From the NCBI RefSeq assembly GCF_905397435.1, contig NZ_CAJPVI010000001.1, forward strand, positions 310,001-374,000: 64,000 nt of DNA. Direction: 5' to 3'. The notes below the pieces were generated by a model, which searched no databases, had not been told where the DNA came from, and saw nothing but the letters and a program-made list of their open reading frames with translations. The DNA is from Cupriavidus numazuensis. GTDB lineage: Bacteria > Pseudomonadota > Gammaproteobacteria > Burkholderiales > Burkholderiaceae. Made by a program: the position numbers and the translations under genes. This document shows positions 27,932-37,700 of this stretch, piece by piece (within the stretch, counting starts at the first letter, position 1; every line of letters starts with the position of its first letter).

Positions 27932-30547
27932 TTACGCGTCACGCAATGTCGCCAGCGCCGGCTGGCGCAGCACATCGCGCAGGCCCAGCCAGCCGCCCGC
28001 AAAAGCGCACAGCATGCCAGAAACCACGCCGGTCGGCACGATCCACGGATTGAAGCGGTAAGGGAAATCGAAGACGTGCTGGGACAGGCCCCAGCCTACG
28101 GCGATCGCACCGATGCTCGCGAGCAGGCCCGCGAGCCCGCCGACCACCAGGAACTCGGCGTACTGCGTCTGCTTGACCTGTGCCGCCGAAGCGCCGAGTG
28201 CCTTCAGCAGCCCGGCATCGCGCATGCGTTCGTCGCGCGCGCCCGAGAGTGCCGCGTACAGCACGGTGATCCCGGCCACCAGTGTGAAGACGAACAGGAA
28301 CTCCACAGCGGCGATCACCTGATCCACCACGGCCTGTATCTGCCGCAGGATCAGGTCGGTGTTGACCACCGTGATGTTGGGGAACGCCGCGATCAGCCGG
28401 TTGCCGAGCGCCGCGCTCGCTGGCGGCAGGTGGAACGAGGTGATGTAGGTCTCGGGCAAGCCATGCATCGCGGACGGCGGCAGGATCACGAAGAAATTGA
28501 CGCGCATCGATCCCCAGTCGAGCTTGCGCAGCGAAGTGACCGGCGCCTGCACGCTCTGGCCGGCCACGTCGAAGCGCAGGGTGTCGCCCAGCCGGATGCC
28601 CAGCGTCTTGGCGATGCCCTCCTCCACCGATGCGCCCGCGCCCGTACCCGTGCCATTGGACCAGCGCCCGGCCACTACCTGGTTGCCCTCGGGGAGCGCA
28701 TCGGTATAGGACAGGTTGAACTCGCGCTCCACCAGGTTGCGCGCGCGGCCCTCGGCAAAGCTGTCGGCGCGGATCGCGCGCTCGCCGATATGCGTGAGGC
28801 GTCCGCGCACCATCGGGTAGAGCAGGTCATGGATGCCCGCCGTGGCCAGCATGCCGCGCAGCGGCTCGCGCTGGTCCGGCTGGATGTTGATGATGAAGCG
28901 GTTGGGGGCGTCAGCCGGCGTGGCACTGCGCCAGGAATCGACGAGATCGTTGCGCGTCATGCCCAGCAGCAGCAGCGCCATCAGGCCGATCGCCAGCGCC
29001 ACCGTCTGCAGCACCGTCACCGCGCGCCGGCGTTCCAGCACGGCCAGCGCAAAGCGCCAGCCCACCGCCGAGCGCCCCGTCAGCCGGCCACGCAACGCCC
29101 GCGAAAGCAGCATCAGCATGCCCAGCGCCAGCAATGCAAAAACGGCCCCGGCACCCGCAAACCCGCCAGCCGTGGTCAGTCCGAGCCGCAGGTCGCGCGC
29201 CGCCACCAGCAGCAAGCCGATAAAGGCGCCAAGGCCGAGCGCGTAGGCCGCCCATGCCGACACCGGCGGCGGGCCGATATCACGGCGCAGCACGCGCAGC
29301 GGCGCCACGCGCGTCAGCGCCAGCAGCGGCGGCAAGGCAAAGCCGGCCAGCAGCACCAGACCTGCCAGGATGCCAACCGTTGCCGGCAACAGCGAAGGCT
29401 GCGGCAGCGACACCTGCAGCAGGCCGCCCAGCGACAACAGCAATCCGTAGTGGGCCAGGTAGCCAAGCACCACGCCCACCACCGAGCCAGCCGCCCCGAG
29501 CAGCAGGAACTCGATGCCGAACGCCGCCAGGATCTGCCGGCGCGACAGCCCCATGCACTTGTAGACCGCGCAGGCGTCGGTATGCCGCTGCATATAGCGG
29601 CGCGCCGACATGGCGATCGCCACCGCGGCGATCATCGACGACAGCACCGCCACCAGCGACAGGAAGCGCTCCGCGCGGTCCAGCGTGGCGCGCATCTGCG
29701 GCTGGCCCGATTCCAGCGACTCCACGCGCGTGTTGCGCAGCTTGAGCCGTTTGATCTCGTCGCCCGCCCAGCGCTGGTAGGCCTTGTCGGCAGCGTCGGT
29801 GCCCGCTACGAGCAGGCGGTAGCTCACGCGGCTGCCCCAGCCGATCAGGCCCGTGCTGTCGAGATCGGACAGCGGCAACAGCACGCGCGGCGCGAAATTC
29901 ATGAAGCCCGCGCCGCGGTCCAGTTCCTGGGTCAGGATGCGGTCGATGCGGAACGTACGGTTGCCAAGCTGGAGCGCATCGCCGATGCGCAGCCCCAGCG
30001 CAGAAAGGAGCGCCTCGTCCACCCAGACCGTGCCCGGCGCGGGAATGCCTTCGGCAGCCTGTTCGGGGCCACCCGGTGCGGTGGCCACCTTCAGCCTGCC
30101 GCGCAGCGGATAGCCGGCGCTGACCGCCTTGAGCGCGGCGAGCTGGCTGGGCGCCTCGGCGCCGGCGGCGGCATCGGCACGGCGGGCCGTCGCCATGCTC
30201 GGGAATGTCACCGTATGCGCGACCGCCAGGCCCGCACCGGCCGCGCGCGAGGAAAATGCAGCATCGAATGGCTGGTCCGACACCAGCAGCACATCCGCGG
30301 CAATCATCTGCCGCGCATCGCGCTCCAGGCCCAGGCGCATGCGGTCGGCCAGGAAGCCGACGCTGGTCAGCGCCGCGACCGCCAGCACCAGCGCAAACAG
30401 CAGCAGGTAAAGCTCGCCGGCCAGCCAGTCGCGCCGCGCCATGCGCAAGGCCTGGCGCCAGGCCGAGAATGGCCGCCCTTGCGACACGGACCTGGCAATG
30501 GCTTGGGAAACGGCAGTATCGGGCACGGAAGCTGGCTCGGTCGGCAT
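27932..30547 (-). CDS. FtsX-like ABC transporter permease (YbbP type)
   Basis: An 871-residue permease with about ten transmembrane helices in a duplicated FtsX layout: one helix near residue 50, a large periplasmic domain, a block of helices around 290-510, a second periplasmic domain, and three helices at the C-terminus (about 740-860). It belongs to the YbbP group of lipid/lipoprotein-type extrusion permeases, which normally work with a small ATPase (YbbA). No ATPase gene is adjacent, so a partner is presumably elsewhere in the genome. Confidence 0.85.
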   Translation of the reverse strand: MPTEPASVPDTAVSQAIARSVSQGRPFSAWRQALRMARRDWLAGELYLLLFALVLAVAALTSVGFLADRMRLGLERDARQMIAADVLLVSDQPFDAAFSSRAAGAGLAVAHTVTFPSMATARRADAAAGAEAPSQLAALKAVSAGYPLRGRLKVATAPGGPEQAAEGIPAPGTVWVDEALLSALGLRIGDALQLGNRTFRIDRILTQELDRGAGFMNFAPRVLLPLSDLDSTGLIGWGSRVSYRLLVAGTDAADKAYQRWAGDEIKRLKLRNTRVESLESGQPQMRATLDRAERFLSLVAVLSSMIAAVAIAMSARRYMQRHTDACAVYKCMGLSRRQILAAFGIEFLLLGAAGSVVGVVLGYLAHYGLLLSLGGLLQVSLPQPSLLPATVGILAGLVLLAGFALPPLLALTRVAPLRVLRRDIGPPPVSAWAAYALGLGAFIGLLLVAARDLRLGLTTAGGFAGAGAVFALLALGMLMLLSRALRGRLTGRSAVGWRFALAVLERRRAVTVLQTVALAIGLMALLLLGMTRNDLVDSWRSATPADAPNRFIINIQPDQREPLRGMLATAGIHDLLYPMVRGRLTHIGERAIRADSFAEGRARNLVEREFNLSYTDALPEGNQVVAGRWSNGTGTGAGASVEEGIAKTLGIRLGDTLRFDVAGQSVQAPVTSLRKLDWGSMRVNFFVILPPSAMHGLPETYITSFHLPPASAALGNRLIAAFPNITVVNTDLILRQIQAVVDQVIAAVEFLFVFTLVAGITVLYAALSGARDERMRDAGLLKALGASAAQVKQTQYAEFLVVGGLAGLLASIGAIAVGWGLSQHVFDFPYRFNPWIVPTGVVSGMLCAFAGGWLGLRDVLRQPALATLRDA

Positions 30548-30617
30548 CAGTTCTTGGTTTCAGTCTCGTTCGTGGCGCTGCCGGCACCTGGTACAGGCAG
30601 CATGGGTGATGGGGCGC

Positions 30618-31220
30618 TCAGGTTCGTCTTGCAGGCGGGCCCGAGCGGTTGCGCAAGCTCGCATGCAGACGGCGCAGCCCGCGCCATAGCTTGGGCAGCA
30701 GCCAGATGGCCACCAGCAGGAAGACGGCCAGCAGGACCAGGAACAGCACGGGCAGGAAAAAGGCCAGCAGCAGGCTACCGGTCGCCGTCACGTCCTCCGT
30801 GAATGAGGCCGCCCAGTTCGAAAACGGTTCCGGCGAGACATTGATCAAGGCGCGCGTGCCGGCCTTGGCGACGTGGGCCGTACCGGCGAGGGTTCCGCCG
30901 ACCAGGCCCGCCGCGACCATCCACTGCGGGTCCATCTGACCGAACGCGGCCGCGGCAAGGATCGCGCCGGCCGGAATCCGTATGAAGGTATGGATGCTGT
31001 CCCACACCGAGTCGAAACCCGGGATCTTGTCGGCGACGAACTCCGCCAGCGCGAGCACCGCCGCCACGCCGATCACCCACCACGATTCCAGCGCATGCAG
31101 CCCGGGCGGCAGGTCGAGCCAGCCCAGCCGCGACAGCACGCCCGCGGTCAGGACAGCCAGGTAGAGGCGAAAGCCGCTGGCCCAGGACATGCCTGCGGCC
31201 AGGGCAGCGGTTTCCAGCAT
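30618..31220 (-). CDS. DUF4126-domain membrane protein
   Basis: A 200-residue protein with five or six transmembrane helices and the family segment LAEFVADKIPGFDSVWDSIHTFIRIPAGA. Glycine-rich helices (AAGLVGGTLAGTAHVAKAGTRALIN) suggest a small-molecule channel or carrier, but no member is characterised well enough to name a function. I chose ATG 31220 (M-L-E-T-A-A-L), the family-typical start. Confidence 0.82.
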   Translation of the reverse strand: MLETAALAAGMSWASGFRLYLAVLTAGVLSRLGWLDLPPGLHALESWWVIGVAAVLALAEFVADKIPGFDSVWDSIHTFIRIPAGAILAAAAFGQMDPQWMVAAGLVGGTLAGTAHVAKAGTRALINVSPEPFSNWAASFTEDVTATGSLLLAFFLPVLFLVLLAVFLLVAIWLLPKLWRGLRRLHASLRNRSGPPARRT

Positions 31221-31308
31221 GGTGCTCCTTGCGTTGGCGGGGCGATCGAGCTGTGCAGGCCATCGCAAGGAGTGTAGCGCGATCCCCGCCCCCGTGATCA
31301 GGCGCGGC

Positions 31309-32406
31309 TCAGCCGCCCTCTTTGCCGTCCGCCCCGTACCAGGGCAAGGCCTCCTGCGGCGTCAGGATGCCGGCAGGCTCGGCCATGGTGTAGCCCGGCA
31401 GCGCTTCGATGCGGCGCGCGAACGCCGGGTCGGCCAGCAAGGCCAGCAGGCCCGCCATCCAGCCTGCGGTCTGGTCATTCTTGCGCAGCGCCAGGTAGTA
31501 CGCCTCTCGCGTGAGCGGCACAAAGGCCAGTCCCAGCGCCTCGGCGTTCATGCGTAGTCCGAAACCGACCTGCGCGCGCCCTGTGTGGACCGCTTCCGCC
31601 ACCTTTTCATTGCTGAACTCGGGTTCGTCGTACCCGGAGATCTGGTCGGGATACAGCCCTTGCGCGGCCAGGAGCTGATCGAACAGCATGCGCGTACCGG
31701 AACTGCGCTGCCGGTTGACGAAACGCGCCTGGGTGCGAACAAGGTCACGCAGATCATGGATTTCTGCACTCAACGCCGGCGACACGATCAGGCCCTGTTC
31801 GCGCCATGCCAGGCGCAGCAGGCGCACCGAAGCGGGCCGCAGCCACTTGCGCAATGTCAGGTGCGCCACCGAGCCCGCGGTCTGCACGGGCGACACATAG
31901 AAGCCGGCCAGTTCCGACTGCCGCTCCTGCAGGCAGATCAGCCCTTCCACGCTGCCGCAGAACACCGTATCGAGATGAAGCCCGGACGGCTGGTCCTTGA
32001 GCGCACCGGCCAGTACCTCGATGGCCGGATCGTGGCTTCCCGAAAAATGCACGCTGGTCTGCGGCTGCGCCGCGTCGTCGAGGTCGGCGATGAAATCGGC
32101 CATGGCGCGCTGTACAGCCGGGTCGAGGGTCTCGCGCAACCGCATCTCGGCACGCAGCAGCCGCTCGCCGAAGCGCGTCAGCGACGCGCCGCGCCCACGC
32201 TCCATATCGAGCACGCTGCGTCCCAGCATGGCCTCCCAGGTGCGCATCACGCCCCAGGCATGGCGATAGGACAAGCCGATCTCGCGCGCCGCGCGGTGCA
32301 GCGACCCGGTTTCGCGCACCGCCTTGAGCAACTGGAACACCTTGCCGTTGGCGCGCGGGTTGTCGTCCGCGGCGATGACCGGAAACAGGTCAAAGCGAAA
32401 AGTCAT
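31309..32406 (-). CDS. ModE-like HTH regulator with periplasmic-binding-protein-like domain
   Basis: A 365-residue cytoplasmic regulator. Residues 15-110 form a ModE/LysR-type winged helix (NGKVFQLLKAVRETGSLHRAAREIGLSYRHAWGVMRTWE), and residues 115-345 form a substrate-binding-protein-like domain (the family that includes MopB/TupA-like binding folds; motifs SGSHDPAIEVLAGAL and SSGTRMLFDQLL). It is divergent from the tungstate-binding protein gene, so it probably senses molybdate or tungstate and controls tupA. A perfect palindrome in the intergenic region is a candidate operator. Confidence 0.85.
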   Translation of the reverse strand: MTFRFDLFPVIAADDNPRANGKVFQLLKAVRETGSLHRAAREIGLSYRHAWGVMRTWEAMLGRSVLDMERGRGASLTRFGERLLRAEMRLRETLDPAVQRAMADFIADLDDAAQPQTSVHFSGSHDPAIEVLAGALKDQPSGLHLDTVFCGSVEGLICLQERQSELAGFYVSPVQTAGSVAHLTLRKWLRPASVRLLRLAWREQGLIVSPALSAEIHDLRDLVRTQARFVNRQRSSGTRMLFDQLLAAQGLYPDQISGYDEPEFSNEKVAEAVHTGRAQVGFGLRMNAEALGLAFVPLTREAYYLALRKNDQTAGWMAGLLALLADPAFARRIEALPGYTMAEPAGILTPQEALPWYGADGKEGG

Positions 32407-32513
32407 ATGTTTCGCCTTGCATATTTACACATCGATTCGGCTTCACAGACAATGAACTACCCCGCTTTTGATGTTGTTTTTTGCATTCTCCATGACCCGC
32501 AAGGGCGTGGCAA

Positions 32514-32533
32514 TTATGTTTTCATAAACATAA
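32514..32533. promoter_or_regulatory. Palindrome upstream of tupA, candidate operator
   Basis: A perfect 8-bp inverted repeat TTATGTTT-tcat-AAACATAA, very AT-rich in a GC-rich genome, ends 15 bases before the tupA start codon. Its position over the likely start of transcription suggests repression by the divergent ModE-like protein. Confidence 0.6.
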
Positions 32534-32548
32534 ATCAAGGAACCACAC

Positions 32549-33370
32549 ATGTCACGGATCGGTTTTCGCAAGCTTCCCGTCATGACCGCCATTGCCTGCC
32601 TGATGGCCCTCTCCGCCGCACAGGCCGGTGAACTGAAGCTGGCCACCACCACGAGTACCGAGAACTCGGGCCTGCTCAAGTACCTGCTGCCGAAGTTCGA
32701 ACAGAAGACCGGCGTGAACGTGAAGGTCATCGCCGTCGGTTCGGGCAAGGCCATGAAGATGGGCGAGATGGGCGACGTGGACGTACTGCTTGTGCACGCG
32801 CGCAAGATGGAAGATGAATTCGTGGCGGCCGGTTACGGCGTCAACCGCCGCGACGTCATGTACAACGACTTCATCGTCGTGGGCCCGGCCAGTGACCCGG
32901 CTGGCATCAAGGGCGGCAAGGACGTGCTGGCGGGTTTCCGCAAACTGGCCGGCAGCGGCAGCAAGTTCATCTCGCGCGGGGACAACTCCGGCACCGACGT
33001 GATGGAGAAGGACTACTGGAAGCAGCTCGGCATCGAACCGAAGGGCCAGCCCTGGTATGTCAACGCGGGGCTTGGCATGGGCGAGGTGCTGACCATGGCC
33101 GCCCAGATGCCCGCTTATACGCTGTCGGACCGCGCCACCTATGGCGCCTACCGCGCCAAGACCGGCCTGGCGATCGCCGTGCAGGGCGATCCGAAGATGT
33201 TCAACCCGTACGGCGTCATCGCGGTCAATCCCGCCAAGCACCCGGGCACGAACTACACCGACGCGATGAAGCTGGTGGAGTGGATGACCTCGCCGGAAGG
33301 ACAGCAGGCCATTGCGGGCTACAAGGTCGAAGGCGAACAGCTCTTTTTCCCGGACTACAAGGGCAAGTGA
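32549..33370 (+). CDS. tupA: Tungstate ABC transporter periplasmic binding protein
   Basis: A 273-residue exported solute-binding protein. Signal peptide about 1-26 (IACLMALSAAQA), then the tungstate-binding TTTSTENSGLL motif at residues 33-43, which together with SRGDNSGTD further on supplies the oxyanion ligands in TupA proteins. It therefore probably binds tungstate with very high affinity. The usual tupB permease and tupC ATPase genes do not follow; the next gene lies on the other strand. Regulation probably involves the divergent ModE-like protein. Confidence 0.9.
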   Translation: MSRIGFRKLPVMTAIACLMALSAAQAGELKLATTTSTENSGLLKYLLPKFEQKTGVNVKVIAVGSGKAMKMGEMGDVDVLLVHARKMEDEFVAAGYGVNRRDVMYNDFIVVGPASDPAGIKGGKDVLAGFRKLAGSGSKFISRGDNSGTDVMEKDYWKQLGIEPKGQPWYVNAGLGMGEVLTMAAQMPAYTLSDRATYGAYRAKTGLAIAVQGDPKMFNPYGVIAVNPAKHPGTNYTDAMKLVEWMTSPEGQQAIAGYKVEGEQLFFPDYKGK

Positions 33371-33419
33371 AGGTTGGGGGGCTCGCCGTATGTGGCGGGC
33401 CCCCGTCCCTCACCGCTTC

Positions 33420-34730
33420 TCACGCCTTCTCCCTCTGCCCCCGAAAATCCTTCGAATGAATCCCGTGCTTCTTCAGCAGCATCTGCAGATGCGAACGGTT
33501 CATGTCGCACCGCCGCGCCAGTTCGGCAACGGTGCCCCCGACTTCCTGCAGTCCCCGCTCCAGAAACGCGCGTTCCGCTTCGTCGCTGGCCGCGCGCTTG
33601 GCTTCGCTCAGCGACGTAGGCAACGCTGACAACGCACCGACCGGCCCGATCGGCACCACGGCCAGCGCAGCCGGCTTCGGACGAATGTCCACCGGCAGGT
33701 GGACAAGGTCCGCCGTATCGCCGGCCAGGCACGACACCCGGTACAACAGATTGCGCAGCTCGCGGATGTTCCCCGGATACTCGTAATGCATCAGGAAGTC
33801 GCGCAGTCTCGGCGTCAGCCTGACCGGCCTGCGCTTGAGCATGCCGGCCGCTTCGTCGCTGAAATAGGCGACCAGCAACGGGATCTCGTCGCGCCTCTCG
33901 CGCAGCGCCGGCAGCGACACGTGGATCACGCTGAGCCGGTAGAACAGGTCCTCGCGGAACGTCCCCTCCTTGCTCATGCGCCGCAGGTCCTTGTTGGTCG
34001 CGGCGACGATGCGCGTGTCGACGGAAATCACTTCGTCCGAGCCCACGCGCTGGATCTCGTGCGCCTCGAGCACGCGCAGCAGCTTGACCTGCCCGGTCAG
34101 CGGCAGCTCGCCGATTTCGTCGAGGAAGATGGTGCCGGTGTGGGCGCTCTCGAACTTGCCGCGCCGGTCGTTGCTGGCGCCCGTGAACGCGCCCTTCTTG
34201 TGGCCGAACAGTTCGGACTCGAGCAGGCTGTCCGGAATCGCGCCGCAGTTGACCGAGATGAACGGCCGATCCTGCCGCGAACCGTTGGCATGGATGACCT
34301 TGGCCATCAGCTCCTTGCCGGTGCCGCTTTCGCCATCGATCAGCACGGGAAGGTCGGTCGGTGCCGCTTTCTCGGAGATTTCCAGTGATTCGAGCAGCTT
34401 CGGGTTATCGCCGAACGTCCCTTCGAAGATAAAGCTGCGCTCCAGCAGCGCCTGCCGGCGCTCGCGGGGCATGCGTTCGATTTCCTCCTGTACGGGCACC
34501 TCGCCGCCCGTTGCGGCCTGCACGAAGCGTTCCTTGTGCGACAGCCCCATCACCTCGTCGCGCAGCGTGGTGGCCTGCTTGAGCAGCTTCTCGATATCGG
34601 TGCGCTCGAGCCGCGACGACCAGCGCAGCGTGGAGCGCAGGATCTCGAGCTTTTCGATCAGCCCCGCAAACGAGACGGTAGAGGTGCCGGTGGCGGCAGG
34701 CGGCCGGGCGCCCTGGTTATATAGCTTCAT
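33420..34730 (-). CDS. Sigma-54-dependent activator without receiver domain (peptide export regulon)
   Basis: A 436-residue AAA+ activator. The N-terminal 100 residues are a helical region without a phospho-acceptor aspartate, so it is not a classical response regulator. The AAA+ core shows Walker A GESGTGKE (133-140), the sigma-54-contacting GAFTGA loop (180-185) and Walker B IFLDEIGE (201-208). A Fis-type helix-turn-helix closes the protein (about 385-425, AELARRCDMNRSHLQMLLKKHGI). The start overlaps the exporter stop (ATGA). The likely targets are the three sigma-54-type promoters at 44502, 49629 and 58941, each with a CTGTYG-N9-CRACAG-type palindrome upstream. Input may come through the FHA or kinase proteins of the cluster. 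Confidence 0.88.
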   Translation of the reverse strand: MKLYNQGARPPAATGTSTVSFAGLIEKLEILRSTLRWSSRLERTDIEKLLKQATTLRDEVMGLSHKERFVQAATGGEVPVQEEIERMPRERRQALLERSFIFEGTFGDNPKLLESLEISEKAAPTDLPVLIDGESGTGKELMAKVIHANGSRQDRPFISVNCGAIPDSLLESELFGHKKGAFTGASNDRRGKFESAHTGTIFLDEIGELPLTGQVKLLRVLEAHEIQRVGSDEVISVDTRIVAATNKDLRRMSKEGTFREDLFYRLSVIHVSLPALRERRDEIPLLVAYFSDEAAGMLKRRPVRLTPRLRDFLMHYEYPGNIRELRNLLYRVSCLAGDTADLVHLPVDIRPKPAALAVVPIGPVGALSALPTSLSEAKRAASDEAERAFLERGLQEVGGTVAELARRCDMNRSHLQMLLKKHGIHSKDFRGQREKA

Positions 34731-37700
34731 GCTGAGCTCAGTTGCTTTTGCACCAGCTGGTAATACATGCCCTTGCGGTCGAGCAGTTCCTCGTGACGGC
34801 CCTGCTCGACGACGGCGCCTTCGTACAGCACCAGGATCTTGTCGGCCTGCATGATGGTGCTCAGGCGGTGCGCGATGATCACCGCCGTGCGCCCGCGCAG
34901 GATCTCCTGCATGTTCGCGAGGATGTTGCTCTCGGACTGCGTATCGAGCGCCGACGTCGCTTCGTCGAACACCAGCAGGCGCGGATCGTGATACAGCGCG
35001 CGCGCAATGCACAGCCGCTGGATCTGCCCGCCCGACAGGCCCATGCCGCGTTCGCCCACGATCTGTTCATAACCAAGCGGCAGCTTGGTGATGAACGGGT
35101 GCGCGTCGGCCATCCTGGCCACTTCCTCGATGCGGCGGCGATCGGGGCTCTCGTCGCCGCAGGCGATGTTCTCGGCGATGGTGCCGGAGAACAGCAGGTT
35201 GGTCTGCATCACGTAGCCGACCTGGGCGCGGTAGAACTCGGTGTCGATCATGCCGATTTCATAGCCGTCGACCTTCATCGAGCCTTCCGTGGGCCGGTAG
35301 AAGCCGACCAGCAGCTTGGCGAGCGTGGTCTTGCCGGAGCCGCTGCGCCCGACAATGGCCACCATCTCGCCCGGCTTGATATGCAGGCTGATGTTCTCGA
35401 GCACATAGGCCGTGTCCTCGCCGCCGTAGCGGAAGTACAGCCCGTTCATCTCGATCTCGCCCTGCAGGTCGGGTAGCAGCACGCGCGACATCACGTCCTG
35501 TGGCTTCTGTTCGGGCTCCAGGTCCAGCACGTCGCCAAGCCGCTCCATCGCCACGCCGGCATCGTTAAGCTGGCCCCACAACGCGACCAGCCCCATCAAC
35601 GGCGCGAGCACGCTGCCCATGAACGCATTGAAGGCGATCAACTGGCCGATGGTCAGCTCGCGCTGCAGCACCAGCGTGGCGCCCACCCACAGCACGGCGA
35701 TCGTGGTCGCCGCATTGAGCAACTGGCTGATCATGCCGACAAGAATGTGGAAAGCCTGCGCCTGGTACTGCTTTTCCAGCGCCTTCGCATACTTGGCTTC
35801 CCAGCGCAGGCGGACAGGCCGCTCGATGCCCATGCCCTTCACGGTCTCGGCACCGCCCAGCGTTTCCATGAGATAGGCCTTGGCGTCCGTCGATGCAGCA
35901 AACACCTCGCGCGCGTAGGTCTTCACCTTGGGTGTCACCACTACGGTCAACGCCGCAATCGGGATCACGAACGCGATCAGCAGCAGCGTGAGCTTGACGT
36001 TGTAGAGGAACATGATGGTGAAGTAGATGAACACCATCAGCAGGTTCAGCGCCGTCGTCACCGTGGACTCGGTCAGGAAGGCGCGGATGGTCTGGTTCTC
36101 CTGGAAGCGCGCGAAGATGTCGCCGGTCTTGCGCTTGGCGAAGAACGACAGCGGTAGCGACAGCGTGTGCTTGAAGAAGTGCGACATCATGGCGAAATCC
36201 ATGTTGCGCACCATGAAGTTGGCCAGGTAAGCGCGGATCGTCGACATCAGCTGCGAAAACAGGTTCGCGATGATCAGCCCGACGATCAGCAAATTCAGCA
36301 GCCCGATATTCTGGTGCACGACCACGCCATCGAGGATGTTCTGGATGATGAGCGGCGGCACCACGCCGAGCACCTGGATCACGAACGTGGCCAGGAACAG
36401 GTGCGCGAGGATCTTCTTGTACGGCGCCAAATAGCTGATGAAGCGCAGCCACGGAGAGCGCTGCACCGACAGTTGCGCCATGCTCTCGCCGGGGCTGAAC
36501 AGCAGGCAGGTGCCGCTCCAGCCGCGCTCGAACTCCTCGGCGCTCATCTTGCGGAAGCCGATACCCGGGTCCGCCACCCATACCCAGCGCGCCGAGACGC
36601 CGTACACGATCACGTAGTGGTAGCCCTCCCAGTGCACGATGAACGGCAGCTCGAAGCCCATCAGCGACTCGCGCGTGCACTGCACGCCGCGCGTGGTGAA
36701 GCCAAGCGACTCGCCGGCGCGTGCAAGGCTTTCCAGCGTCGCGCCCTGCGTGGTCACATTGGCGAGTTCGCGCAGCTTGCCGAGCGACATCGGAATCCCG
36801 TAGTGCCGGCAGATCATGGCCAGGCAGGCGGCACCGCAATCCATCTCCTCGGCCTGCTCCACCAGCGCAAACCGGCGGATCAGCCGCTCGCCAAGCTCCG
36901 GCTTGGACTGCAGGTCCAGCAGCACCGGGCGCTTGCGGCGTTCGGCAAGCTTCTTCTGCCGATGCAGCTCGCGATCGACCACGCGGATGCGCTCTTCCAG
37001 CACTTCGCGCAAGCGCGGGTTGCGTTCCAGGATGAGCTGCACGGTCTTTTCAGGAATCACCAGCAGGCGGACATCGGTCTCGGCGATCGCGGAGGCGATC
37101 TGCTCCTGCCGCATCACGCATGCGCGCTCGCCGAAGATGTCGCCCTGCCCGAGCGTGGCGAGCGGAAACTCGTCCTCGTCCTCGTTGCGTACGATGCGCA
37201 CGGCGCCCTGGCGCACCACGTAGAGCCGGCGATCATCGCGCCCGTCCTGCTTCAGGATCTCCTTGCCCGCGGCCACGCGCTTGACACCCACGCTGCGCAC
37301 GGCATCTTCGAGCTCGCGCCGGTCCAGTTTGCCGCGCAAATCGAACAGCCGCGCCACGAACCCGCCTGCCGAGCTGATCGCCACATAGCTGGTGATAAAA
37401 GCCAGAGCGGCCTGGTTGCCCGCCACGACCTTTTCGCCCACGCTGCGCGGGATCATCAGCAGCTCGGTCTTGCCTGATGCGCGCACCGACGACTCATGGT
37501 GATAGTCGCGCAGCAGCGCGACATCCGCGAAGACCTCGCCGGTCTTGCGCACGCCCATGCTGATTTCCTTGCCGTGCTCCTCGTTGAACACGCGCACGGA
37601 GCCGGCCTTGATGATGTACAGGCCGGGTGCGGGCTCACCGGCATTGCATACGGTGTCGCCGAAGCCGAACGTCTGCGTCTGGGCCGCGGCCGCGAGCTGC

